From contig CM055747.1 of the NCBI GenBank assembly GCA_029465975.1, forward strand, positions 14,639,542-14,703,541: 64,000 nt of DNA, given 5' to 3'. The position numbers and the translations under genes were made by a program. Source of the stretch: Dallia pectoralis (lineage: Eukaryota > Chordata > Actinopteri > Esociformes > Umbridae). Under the pieces are notes generated by a model. It was not told the DNA's origin. It saw only the letters and a list, made by a program, of their open reading frames with translations, and did not search any database. Of the stretch, positions 27,273 to 41,000 are shown one piece after another; positions within the stretch are counted from its first letter, which is position 1, and each line of letters starts with the position of its first letter.

Positions 27273-29454
27273 TTTATAAACAGAGTGCATAGTTCCACCT
27301 GTGTAATTATTCTGATAGTAGTCATTGAGCTATTTGCTGCTATAGCTTGAAGCATGTGAAGAACTAGATATCAGAATCTTCTACTGACTGCCACACCATA
27401 AGACACCTCACAGAACTGAAGGCGGTATTTTGATTCAAAGCGAGGCAAATTGTGTTAAGTTAATGAAGTATGATAGATGTGTTTGCTTTCAAAGCTGATT
27501 AAGGTGTTTAAGAAAACCCGCTGAGTTTTAACATCATCAAAATACTTCCGAAATCTATAAAGGGGCCAGTTTTTTACACCCTTCCCGTCTCCTTAATTAA
27601 GTTGGCCCCGATCATTTCAGCTGATGATCAAGACCGTGCCAAGAAAATATGGACAATACTGGGATTCATGTCATAAACACTTAAGCAACCTGTCCTGAAC
27701 CCCACTGTTTCAGGGACACATTTTAAACACGTTATTTAATTGAATGCATTATTGAAAGACCAAGACCAAGTGTTACATGAAGAATTATCTTCAATCGCTC
27801 GAATGATTCTGGTTCCAGGGATTAAAACATATTGAATACAACTGTTCATTTAAGGAGGAATCTATTTGAATGTGGTTGTCCCACTCAAACCCACTCCCCT
27901 GAAGAGCACATGCTAACATGTTTTGGAAAAACTATGATGGATGGGGACGATCTTGAATGAATTAATTTGGCACATTGATTAATGAGCAGTGTTGATGAGA
28001 TGATCAGCTGCCTGACCTCAGCGCCAAATGTCTCAGCCTCCAAACACAGAAGAATTATCCAAGAACTGTTGGCCTCAATTTATATCCAAAACATCTCTCA
28101 GGTTTGATTACAACAATTAGACCAGATGTGGAGATACTGGCGCAGAGATACACTGAAATGGACCAAAGGATATACAATCCAGAAGGTTCTCAGAAAACAC
28201 AATGAAAACACAATGTCTACATTATCATTATTCCTGAACAGAGAGCAGACATTTCTCTGCTGCCAGTTTCTATTATATCACAAAGTCCTAGTGGCAACAT
28301 GATCTAAAGCCCTGTTTTTAATGAATAATTGTGTTATGAAGAGTTTCTCAAGAGTGAAATAATGGAATAATAAACAGTTCATGGGAATGTTTGCATTTAA
28401 AGGTGATTTGTGATGCCAATCTAAAAATCGTTTTTCTCAAATGCTTGGTTAGAATTCTACTATAAAATACGAAAGAATTCAATTGAATAATTGGCAGTAA
28501 GTGATGTAAGTCATTGTAATGAAATAATTTAAATCAGGTTTAACCTTTTTGTTGTCTACTCGCTTGTATTTGCAAAGTACATGCATAACAGCATACTGTA
28601 CTTTCAGAGTACTTAATACTTATAGTTCTCTGGCAGGTCTTAAAACAAACAAAAATATTATCTAAAAGTGTTATACACAAAAAAACTAAACAGGAGGGCA
28701 ATGAACTATCTAACAGCCTCCAGATGTGCTTCTATGAATCACAAGATTTCATGTACGATGACGGAAAGTAGTTAAAGACCACTTAACATACTTATTCTGT
28801 GTATGCAAGAAATCAATCATAGATGTTTTGTTTATGCAAGGTTCCTTATGATCCTGTAGTCATCTGTGGCACCTAAGAATGAAATCATCTTGAAAACATT
28901 TCTTTGCCATTGACTTTGCAGGTAAATTACTAGGTTGTCTTTCCTTCAATGTTTTTCTAATGTAAATGTTGAGGTTGTTTGATGTGCATACTTACTGTAT
29001 ACAGATATGTGGAATGTAATGAGGAACACTGGTTATGTATCTTATTAAATGCCAATTGATTTGTTCCACCTGGGTTAAGAGTGCGTTCCACATCTGCCTA
29101 GCTGGAATATCATATGAGTTGTATGGTAGGTGAGCATACGCCAATAACAGAACAATGAATGAAGGAGAAGTTGTAGTAAGAACCTGGAAGTTTAAAATGG
29201 ATCAGTTTGAGTGCATATTCAGTACAACATTCAGATCCTCGTTCTACCAACTGATGCACTGAAACCTAAATGCATGACTCATGTCAACATGGAATGTGGA
29301 TGATTAGGAAACTGTGAAGGAAGAAATTGTGCCATGTTGGAAATGTAGCCAGACACCAGAGTTAACATATCTACTGTCTGAACTGACTCTACTGCATCAG
29401 AGAGCCAGCTGTTGAATGCAAGATGCTATGCTACACGCAAATAGCTGGTAGACA
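26166..29454. other. Intergenic sequence with no gene recognised
   Basis: Only short, unconvincing open frames. A (ta)n run of about 30 bases lies at 27241-27270. The base composition is AT-rich and no protein family or RNA fold is evident. Confidence 0.6.
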
Positions 29455-30412
29455 GAACAGAACATGGATGAACTTACTCTGAGATAAACAGAACATGGGT
29501 GAACTTACTCTGAGATAAACTGAACATGGGTGTCCTTACTCTGAGATAAACAGAACATGGGTGTACTTACTCTGAGTTAAACAGAACATGGGTGAACTTA
29601 CTCTGAGATAAACAGAACATGGGTGAACTTACTCTGAGATAAACCGAACTTCGGTGTACTTACTCTGAGATAAACAGAACATGGGTGAACTTACTCTGAG
29701 ATAAACCGAACTTGGGTGAACTTACTCTGAGATAAACCGAACATGGGTGAACTTACTCTGAGATAAACAGAACATGGGTGAACTTACTCTGAGATAAACC
29801 GAACTTGGGTGAACTTACTCTGAGATAAACAGAACTTGGGTGTACTTACTCTGAGATAAACCAAACATGGGTGAACTTACTCTGAGATAAACAGAACATG
29901 GGTGAACTTACTCTGAGATAAACCGAACTTGGGTGTACTTACTCTGAGATAAACCGAACTTGGGTGAACTTACTCTGAGATAAACAGAACTTTGGTGAAC
30001 TTACTCTGAGATAAACCGAACTTTGGTAAACTTACTCTGAGATAAACAGAACATGGGTGAACTTACTCTGAGATAAACAGAACATGGGTGAACTTACTCT
30101 GAGATAAACCGAACTTGGGTGTACTTACTCTGAGATAAACAGAACTTTGGTGAACTTACTCTGAGATAAACAGAACTTTGGTGAACTTACTCTGAGATAA
30201 ACAGAACTTTGGTGAACTTACTCTGAGATAAACAGAACTTTGGTGAACTTACTCTGAGATAAACAGAACTTTGGTGAACTTACTCTGAGATAAACCGAAC
30301 TTTGGTAAACTTACTCTGAGATAAACAGAACATGGGTGAACTTACTCTGAGATAAACAGAACATGGGTGAACTTACTCTGAGATAAACAGAACTTTGGTG
30401 TACTTACTCTTT
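29455..30412. repeat. 31 bp minisatellite, about 30 copies, carrying GTAAGT on the minus strand
   Basis: Units of gataaacagaacatgggtga plus acttactctga. Read on the minus strand, every unit contains caga/gtaagt, a strong 5' splice-site match. The array is intergenic between chrdl2 and pold3; no coding exon was recognised beside it. Confidence 0.95.
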
Positions 30413-32064
30413 TTTTCTAAATTCCCAGACGAATGTTTCATTAGTTCTAAATTAAATCAAGAAAAATGAACATTGACACTTCTTTTAATGAATGCAGTAG
30501 TCATCATGACATCTCTGCGTATCAGTTCTTAATAATGTATAATTCTATTAGCTTTTACACTCAGAAAACCATCCAGTATAGTTGATTTTATTGGGCTCTT
30601 ACATTTTTGATCATTCAGGATATATTTCCTTATTTATTTGCCTGGATTTGTTTAACACTGTTTCTTTGTTAAATGTTTTCCATAAGGGAATGTGGTATTT
30701 TTACAGTTTCGCTTTGTTCCCCAGAACATCTTCCCTCGTCCAAATACCTGCATGCCCTATAACCACTGTAGCACTTAACTCCAGCCGCGTGTCTGTAACC
30801 CCCAGATCCTCCCTCACACCAACAGAGATTTGAAGAGAAACCTGGAAAGTGTTTGTCATGTTCCCTCAGAGCCAAGACATGAAACCTTCATTTAGATGAT
30901 CCAAGGGCGTTTTTTCCATTGCGTGGATTTGCTCCACAGCTGCTTCTCACACATCCAAACAAGACATTGCACTGTGGGGTACAACACAATGTGTAACTCA
31001 TTATTCGTTATTATGAAATTACACCAATGTGTGACATTCATTATATTGTTAAAAGGCACGTGACACTTCAAGTTTGTCTTGGAGCGAATAAAGCGAGGTC
31101 GGTTTATATTTTCATTCAAGGTTTGTTTATGCGGGGTTTTTGATTCAAGGGTCGTTTATGTTCAGATTTTAATGTGTGCGATCAAAGCGGAATAACTGTA
31201 CAGCGCACTAATTGTTTAACCGTATCAAAACGATCTCAAAGCAATGTTTAATTTAGAATTTCCAGGTGCCAGTTCATTCATCTAACTCCTGCTTCTCACA
31301 GGGTAATATCCTGCACCCACATGTGTATCAAGCCACGTAATAACCAATATCACAAAGAAAAATATCGCATTTTATCAGACATTGTGCTTCCTGAGTTAAG
31401 CCAAAGGCAGACGGTGATCATTCAATCATGGCCTCGTAGACAGATGACGTCGGGGAGACGAAAAGTCAAAACCGTGGAAAGAAAAGGTTACTCTGACGAA
31501 ACCAGCAAGACACATCCAAATGCCACAGCTGTATCACCTACACAAACCACTAACATCTATTAGTACAATCTGATAATACTGAACACAACGTTAGCTTGTA
31601 AGACACTGTACACAAGAAAATATATTTAATGAGTTTAACATTCTACCAACAGCATGATGAGTTTCTTTTGTTTACAAGAAAACAAGCACAACAGGAAGAC
31701 TTCTGAAACAAACACGTAGGACTGTGGTTGGTCATGGTACTGGTTTCACCAGGCAAGTTAATCGATAATAGCAGGTTAAGCAAATGTAACCAAAAAAAAA
31801 ATACAAATACAATGACGCAGCAATCTCCTATTGAACTGATTTCACTGTAGATTAGATTACACGTGTATGCGTTTGTTAATCACATACAATAATGTCAAAA
31901 TGAAATCTAAAGTAGGAGACAAACAAACTGATGCTAAAATATTCTGGGAAGTAACTGTATATAATCCTGCATAGCAGATGGAAAGATCTGTCTGGATTTC
32001 CTGTCCACTGTGAGTCCATCAACTGGACGTTCATCTATTCAGAGCTCAGCACAACGTGAGCTAA
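30413..32064. other. Intergenic and pold3 3' flank, no gene recognised
   Basis: Contains the presumed 3' untranslated region of pold3 at its right end. An 80-codon plus-strand frame at 31321-31563 has no recognisable domain or conserved motif. Confidence 0.5.
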
Positions 32065-35000
32065 TCATTTCTTTTGGAAAAATCCCATAATAGAAGCCTG
32101 CTTAGTTGATTTATTCGAGGCTGCAGCGGTTTTCTTGCATTTTTTCTCATCTTCTTTCTTCCCAGTTGGTTTTGGTGGGGCTGGATTCCTCCCAGCTGGT
32201 TTACTGGCCTTAAAGTCGTCCTCAGACTCAGAGTAGGATTCACTCTCATAGCTTTTCTTAGTCACTGAAAGACAGACAATAATTTTATTTTACTTTCTCT
32301 ATATTACATTTGAGGAAATTAAATTGCGGAGATGTTCGTCAAATGGGTTAGGTAAAAGTTTTAACTTTGAAACAGTTCAATAGAAACAAAAGCATGCATC
32401 CATCATATAATTACAATAGTTACCCATGTATCCTTCATCATGTAATTACAATAGTTACCCATGTATCCTTCATCATGTAAATTCAATAGTTACACATGCA
32501 TCCTTCATCATATAATTACAATAGTTACCCATGCATCCTTCATCATGTAATTACAATAGTTACCCAAGCATCCTTCATCATATAATTACAATAGTTACCC
32601 ATGCATCCTTCATCATGTAATTACAATAGTTACCCATGCATCCTTCATCATGTAATTACAATAGTTACCCATGCATCCTTCATCATGTAATTACAATAGT
32701 TACCCATGCATCCTTCATCATGTAATTACAATAGTTACCCATGCATCCTTCATCATGTAATTACAATAGTTACCCATGTATCCTTCATCATATAATTACA
32801 ATAGTTACCCATGTATCCTTCATCATATAATTACAATAGTTACCCATGCATCCTTCATCATGTAATTACAATAGTTACCCATGCATCCTTCATCATGTAA
32901 TTACTTCATCATCATGTAATTGGCAATAGTTACAATAGTTACCCATGCATCCTTCATCATATAATTACAATAGTTACCCATGCATCCTTCATCATGTAAT
33001 TACAATAGTTACCCATGCATCCTTCATCATATAATTACTTCATCAAATAATTACAATAGTTACCCATGCATCCTTCATCATGTAATTACAATAGTTACCC
33101 ATGCATCCTTCATCATGTAATTACAATAGTTACCCATGTATCCTTCATCATGTAATTACAATAGTTACCCATGTATCCTTCATCATATAATTACAATAGT
33201 TACCCATGTATCCTTCATCATATAATTACAATAGTTACCCATGCATCCTTCATCATGTAATTACAATAGTTACCCATGCATCCTTCATCATGTAATTACA
33301 ATAGTTACCCATGCATCCTTCATCATGTAATTACAATAGTTACCCATGCATCCTTCATCATATAATTACAATAGTTACCCATGCATCCTTCATCATATAA
33401 TTACAATAGTTACCCATGCATCCTTCATCATGTAATTACAATAGTTACCCATGCATCCTTCATCATATAATTACAATAGTTACCCATGCATCCTTCATCA
33501 TGTAATTACAATAGTTACCAATGCATCCTTCATCATGTAATTACAATAGTTACCCATGTATCCTTCATCATATAATTACAATAGTTACCCATGTATCCTT
33601 CATCATGTAATTATTACAATAGTTACCCATGTAACCTTCATCATATAATTACCATAGTTATCATGTAATTATTACAATAGTTACCCATGTAACCTTCATC
33701 ATATAATTACAATAGTTACCCATGTAACCTTCATCATATAATTACAATAGTTACCCATGCATCCTTCATCATGTAATTATTACAATAGTTACCCATGCAT
33801 CCTTCATCATGTAATTATTACAATAGTTACCCATGCATCCTTCATCATGTAATTATTACAATAGTTACCCATGCATCCTTCATCATGTAATTACAATAGT
33901 TACCCATGTATCCTTCATCAAATAATTACAATAGTTACCCATGCATCCTTCATCATGTAATTACAATAGTTACCCATGCATCCTTCATCATGTAATTACA
34001 ATAGTTACCCATGCATCCTTCATCATATAATTACAATAGTTACCCATGTATCCTTCATCATGTAATTACAATAGTTACCCAAGTAACCTTCATCATGTAA
34101 TTACAATAGTTACCCATGCATCCTTCATCATGTAATTACAATAGTTACCCATGCATCCTTCATCATATAATTACAATAGTTACCCATGCATCCTTCATCA
34201 TATAATTACAATAGTTACCCATGCATCCTTCATCATATAATTACAATAGTTACCCATGCATCCTTCATCATATAATTACAATAGTTACCCATGCATCCTT
34301 CATCATGTAATTACAATAGTTACCCATGCATCCTTCATCATATAATTACAATAGTTACCCATGCATCCTTCATCATATAATTACAATAGTTACCCATGCA
34401 TCCTTCATCATGTAATTACAATAGTTACCCATGCATCCTTCATCATATAATTACAATAGTTACCCATGCATCCTTCATCATGTAATTACAATAGTTACCC
34501 ATGCATCCTTCATCATATAATTACCATAGTTACCCATGTAACCTTCATCATGTAATTATTACAATAGTTACCCATGTAACCTTCATCATATAATTACAAT
34601 AGTTACCCATGCATCCTTCATCATGTAATTATTACAATAGTTACCCATGCATCCTTCATCATGTAATTATTACAATAGTTACCCATGCATCCTTCATCAT
34701 ATAATTACAATAGTTACCCATGCATCCTTCATCATGTAATTACAATAGTTACCCATGCATCCTTCATCATATAATTACAATAGTTACCCATGTATCCTTC
34801 ATCATGTAATTATTACAATAGTAACCCATGCATCCTTCATCATGTAATTACAATAGTTACCCATGCATCCTTCATCATATAATTACAATAGTTACCCATG
34901 TATCCTTCATCATGTAATTACAATAGTTACCCAAGTAACCTTCATCATGTAATTACAATAGTTACCCATGCATCCTTCATCATGTAATTATTACAATAGT

Positions 35001-38000
35001 TACCCATGCATCCTTCATCATATAATTACAATAGTTACCCATGTATCCTTCATCATGTAATTACAATAGTTACCCAAGTAACCTTCATCATGTAATTACA
35101 ATAGTTACCCATGCATCCTTCATCATGTAATTACAATAGTTACCCATGTATCCTTCATCATGTAATTACAATAGTTACCCATGCATCCTTCATCATATAA
35201 TTACAATAGTTACCCATGTATCCTTCAACATATAATTACAATAGTTACCCATGTATCCTTCATCATATAATTACAATAGTTACCCATGTATCCTTCAACA
35301 TATAATTACAATAGTTACCCATGCATCCTTCATCATATAATTACAATAGTTACCCAAGTAACCTTCATCATGTAATTACAATAGTTACCCATGTATCCTT
35401 CAACATATAATTACAATAGTTACCCATGTATCCTTAAACATATAATTACAATAGTTACCCAAGCATCCTTCATCATGTAATTACAATAGTTACCCATGTA
35501 TCCTTCAACATATAATTACAATAGTTACCCATGCATCCTTCATCATGTAATTACAATAGTTACCCATGCATCCTTCATCATGTAATTACAATAGTTACCC
35601 ATGCATCCTTCATCATGTAATTATTACAATAGTTACCCATGCATCCTTCATCATGTAATTACAATAGTTACCCATGCATCCTTCATCATCCTGATATTGG
35701 TGCGATTTAAGCACCCGTCTTCTCTTCCTGGGCTTATTACAATCTGAACGATCCTGCACAGATTCAGAGGTTGTATGAGCAGAACAAATTAGTCAAACTA
35801 GCAGAAAGTAAAAGGTTCTCAGTAATTCTAATGAATATCATGAAACATAAACAGTTTGCCACTTGCTTACATGTGAATATGAAAGTGCAGCAGGTTCCTT
35901 TTTGACTTGGTTCTGCCGACTTGGTGAGGGTTCCCTCTGTTCAGGCTGCGGTGGAGGAGAATCTGGAATAACTGGAAGATAAAACAGTTCTGTTATCATG
36001 TAACGGCCGGGTCGTGTAACGGCCGGGTCGTGTAACGGCCGGGTCGTGTAACGGCCGGGTCGTGTAACGGCCGAGTCGTGTAACGGCCGAGTCGTGTAAC
36101 GGCCGAGTCGTGTAACGGCCGAGTCGTATAACGGTGGAGTGCTGGTGAGTCCAGGGTTAAGGCAGCTGGAGGTACCTTCATCATCACTGCTGTCCACCTG
36201 GGGTCTCTTGATCCTCCGTCTCTTCTTCTTCTGACCTTCATCCTCCTCCTCATTATGTTCTAGACGCTTGGTCTTACTACAGAGAGAAAATGATACGGTT
36301 ATAATCTGAAAATGCTGTTCAAAACAACGTTTCTGTTAGTTCCTGAGTCACTGCACAAGCTCATGCAGGGTTCCAGACTGTGACCAGAACCGTTCCAAAT
36401 TGCTGGATTTGGCCGTGCATATTTAAAATAAATATGGTGACGAGACTATCATTAAAAAAACATTAGCAGTGAAAGTTTACATTAAGTAGCCTGCATATTG
36501 TAACCTGTACGCTGTAGCCTGCATATCGTAGCCTGCATATCGTAGCCCTGTATATCGTAGCCCTGTATATCGTAGCCCTGTATATCGTAGCCCTGTATAT
36601 CGTAGCCCTGTATATCGTAGCCCTGCATATCGTAGCATGTATATCGTAGCCTGTATATCGTAGCCCTGTATATCGTAGCCTGTATATCGTAGCCCTGCAC
36701 ATCGTAGCCTCTATATCGTAGCCTGCATATCGTAGCCTGCATATCGTAGCCTGCATATCGTAGCCTGCATATCGTAGCCCTGCATATCGTAGCCCTGCAT
36801 ATCGTAGCCTGTATATCGTAGCCTGTATATCGTAGCTTGCATATCGTAGCCTGCATATCGTAGCCTGCATATCGTAGCCTGCATATCGTAGACTGAATAT
36901 TGTATTCTGTATATTGTAACCTCATATCGTAGCCTGCATATCGTAGCCCGCATATCGTAGCCTGCATATCGTAGCCTGCATATTGTAACCTCACATCGTA
37001 GCCTGCATATCCTAGCCTGCATATTGTAACCTCATATCGTAGCCTGCATATCGTAGCCTGCATATCGTAGCCTGCATATCGTAGCCTGCATATCGTAGCC
37101 TGCATATCGTAGCCTCTATATCGTTGCCTACATATCGTAGCCTGCATATCGTAGCCTGTATATCGTAGCCTGTATATCGTAGCCTGCATATCGTAGCCTG
37201 CATATCGTAGCCTGCATATCGTAGCCTGCATATCGTAGCCTCTATATCGTTGCCTACATATCGTAGCCTCTATATCGTTGCCTACATATCGTAGCCTGTA
37301 TATCGTAGCCTGTATATCGTAGCCTGAACCTGTTTTGAAGATGCAACATTCTATTTTGAGAGAATCAAATTGTAATGAATAAAATGCAGGGTTTTCTTAT
37401 AGTATAAGTACATGTATGATTACTCAAGTTAATTAGTTCATACCTTCTGATGTCTTTCTCTAATATCTATTCTTATTGTATCAGTACTATAGGTAATTAA
37501 ATGATTACTCAAGTTAATTAGTTCATACCTTCTGATGTCTTTCTCTAATATATATTCTTATTGTATCAGTACTTTAGGTAATTAAATGATTAAACAAGTT
37601 AATTAGTTCATACTTTCTAATATCTTTCTCTAATATCTATTCTTATTGTATCAGTACTATAGGTAATTAAATGATTAAACAAGTTAATTAGTTCATACTT
37701 TCTAATATCTTTCTCTAATATATATTCTTATTGTATCAGTACTATAGGTAATTAAATGATTACACAAGTTAATTAGTTCATACCTTCTGATATCTTTGTC
37801 AACCACAACTTCTTTTGGTGGTTTCTCCGTCACTGGACTCTCTGCTTTAGGGGGTGGGCTTGAAGGCTTGTTGTCCTTTGAAGCAGATACCTGGGCAACA
37901 TCCATCTCTTCTTTGACCGATTTGTCGGGTTTTTCTTTGGTGAACATAGAGGATTTATTTTTAAAACATAACAGACACTGCTGCAATAATTAAATGTGAA

Positions 38001-41000
38001 CATACCGAAATGTGTCCTCCAATTTATCACTGAAATATGTTTTCCACATCCAGTTGTTTATCCCCAGTTGACAGACATACGCATGACTTTATCCCCATAT
38101 GACATGTACTGTATGTATGACACGCCATATATAACATGGCATTGTTCAAATACTTACTGCCTGAATGTTTCCCAAAGAAGTTAAGCATAGGATTTGTCTT
38201 CACAGCTGGTTTAGACTCAGCCTAGAATATCAGGTGAATTTACATTATTAATGGGCATTATTGCAACCAATTAAATTATCATTAAATGCCAGTTGCACAT
38301 CAACACACTATACAAAATACAAATAAACACATACCACAGGGGCATCCTCTTTCTGCTCTACTTTAATTTCTTTGTCCAACTCTTGGTTTTTTGATACAGT
38401 CTTGCTTGCAAACATTCCCATAATGCCTTTGGGCTGCTTGGAGGCGGGTTTAGAGGTGGGCACATTGACGGCAGATTTGACGTGCTCCGTATCTTCTGCT
38501 GGGGCCTGTTTGGGCTCACGATCCTGCAGCACGTCTGATGAGCACCTGGGTACCGCATCTGCACAGCGAATAGCACTGTACCTGTAAATAGATCAATGTG
38601 TTTACATGAGCCTCGTGAAGAACAAAAAGCTACCTTAATGTGTTTACATGAGGCTCGTGAAGAACAAGCTACCTTAATATGTTTACATGTGAAGAACAAG
38701 CTACCTTAATATGTTTACATGTGAAGAACAAGCTACCTTAATATGTTTACATGTGAAGAACAAGCTACCTTAATATGTTTACATGTGAAGAACAAGCTAC
38801 CTTAATATGTTTACATGTGAAGAACAAGCTACCTTAATATGTTTACATGTGAAGAACAAGCTACCTTAATATGTTTACATGTGAAGAACAAGCTACCTTA
38901 ATATGTTTACATGTGAAGAACAAGCTACCTTAATATGTTTACATGTGAAGAACAAGCTACCTTAATATGTTTACATGTGAAGAACAAGCTACCTTAATAT
39001 GTTTACATGTGAAGAACAAGCTACCTTAATATGTTTACATGTGAAGAACAAGCTACCTTAATATGTTTACATGTGAAGAACAAGCTACCTTAATATGTTT
39101 ACATGAGCCTCGTGAAGAACAAGCTACCTTAATATGTTTACATGAGCCTCGTGAAGAACAAGCTACCTTAATATGTTTACATGAGGCTCGTGAAGAACAA
39201 GCTGTGACAGTTTCAGTGTGACATGTGTAAATATTTCACACCAATTCCCAACTCCAGTGTGACAGTTTCAGTGTGACATGTGTAAATATTTCACACCAAT
39301 TCCCAACTCCAGTGTGACAGTTTCAGTGTGACATATATAAATATTTCACACCAATTCCCAACTCCAGTGTGACAATTTCAGTGTGACACATATAAATATT
39401 TCACACCAATTCCCAACTCCAGTGTGACAGTTTCAGTGTGACATGTGTAAATATTTCACACCAATTCCCAACTCCAGTGTGACAGTTTCAGTGTGACATG
39501 TGTAAATATTTCACACCAATTCCCAACTCCAGTGTGACAGTTTCAGTGTGACATGTGTAAATATTTCACACCAATTCCCAACTCCAGTGTGACAGTTTCA
39601 GTGTGACATATATAAAAGTGCTCACCGGCAGCAGTTCCGGAGGTTGTCCTTCACAGCGTCATAATCAGTACTGTAGAGTGGACCACTGTCTTTGAGCACG
39701 GCCTTCTGAACACTGTACACGTGCACACTGACAGTCAGGGTCATCTTGGATTTCGCATCTAGAACACAAGGGGCCATTTTGGTAAAACCTCCAAGTCTTA
39801 ATTCGTCTTCATGACAAACGTACATCACATCACAGGCAGGTGACCCGATGACAACTCACCCTCCAGCTGATCCTCTCGAACTATAGACACCTTGTGACTC
39901 TGAAAAAGAAACATGGAAGAAAGGGTTAAGTGTAAATACTGTGCAAAACACTGAAACATATTTATGTTTACCGTCCAAATAAGCCAGCAGGTGTGTGTGA
40001 GAGCAGGTGTGTGCAGGAGCAGGTGTGTGTGTAGGAGCAGGTGTGTGTGTGTAGGAGCAGGTGTGTGTGTGTAGGAGCAGGTGTGTGTGTAGGAGCAGGT
40101 GTGTGTGTAGGAGCAGGTGTGTGTGTAGGAGCAGGTGTGTGTGTAGGAGCAGGTGTGTGACTGTGTGTGTAGGAGCAGGTGTGTGACTGTGTGTGTAGGA
40201 GCAGGTGTGTGACTGTGTGTGTAGGAGCAGGTGTGTGACTGTGTGTGTAGGAGCAGGTGTGTGTGTAGGAGCAGGTGTGTGTGTGTAGGAGCAGGTGTGT
40301 GCGTAGGAGCAGGTGTGTGTGTGTGTAGGAGCAGGTGTGTGTGTGTGTAGGAGCAGGTGTGTGTGTGTGTAGGAGCAGGTGTGTGTGTGTAGGAGCAGGT
40401 GTGTGTGTAGGAGCAGGTGTGTGTGTAGGAGCAGGTGTGTGTGTAGGAGCAGGTGTGTGTGTGGGAGCAGGTGTGTGTGTAGGAGCAGGTGTGTGTGTAG
40501 GAGCAGGTGTGTGACTGTGTGTGTGTAGGAGCAGGTGTGTGTGTAGGAGCAGGTGTGTGACTGTGTGTGTAGGAGCAGGTGTGTGTGTAGGAGCAGGTGT
40601 GTGTGTAGGAGCAGGTGTGTGTGTAGGAGCAGGTGTGTGTGTAGGAGCAGGTGTGTGTGTAGGAGCAGGTGTGTGTGTAGGAGCAGGTGTGTGTGTAGGA
40701 GCAGGTGTGTGTGTAGGAGCAGGTGTGTGTGTAGGAGCAGGTGTGTGTGTGTAGGAGCAGGTGTGTGTGTGTAGGAGCATGGGGATAAGCTGTGTGTGTC
40801 CCCCACAGAATGGGACATATTGCCTCGTTCTCTTACCGTGGTACCGTTCTCCACAAACTTCCCTGAAACAAGGTAGGTAGCATGGAGCTGAGTTGAGCTT
40901 TCTTTTCGCTTCTGATCCAAGTAATGGAAGAGCATTCTGTAATACACACATCATGATTGATCATAAGTGTCAGTAAAGCGAGGCATTAAATATGTCAATA

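Noticed and set aside
31321..31563. 80-codon plus-strand frame
   Set aside because: No recognisable motif or neighbouring exon.
36463..37231. 249-codon minus-strand frame of Tyr-Asp-Met-Gln-Ala repeats
   Set aside because: Product of the 14 bp array in pold3 intron 8; all three frames are similar.
36484..37328. Array seeded by a 3' splice site (tgcag/gct in each unit)
   Set aside because: The unit shares only the generic cag with the exon 9 acceptor and carries no exonic sequence.
37935..37993. Longer version of pold3 exon 8 using the acceptor near 37988
   Set aside because: With the phase set by exon 7 it meets a TAA at once; the acceptor giving exon end 37934 keeps the frame.
39856..40954. 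363- and 328-codon minus-strand frames rich in Pro-Thr-His-Leu
   Set aside because: GT-rich minisatellite read through two true pold3 exons without splicing.
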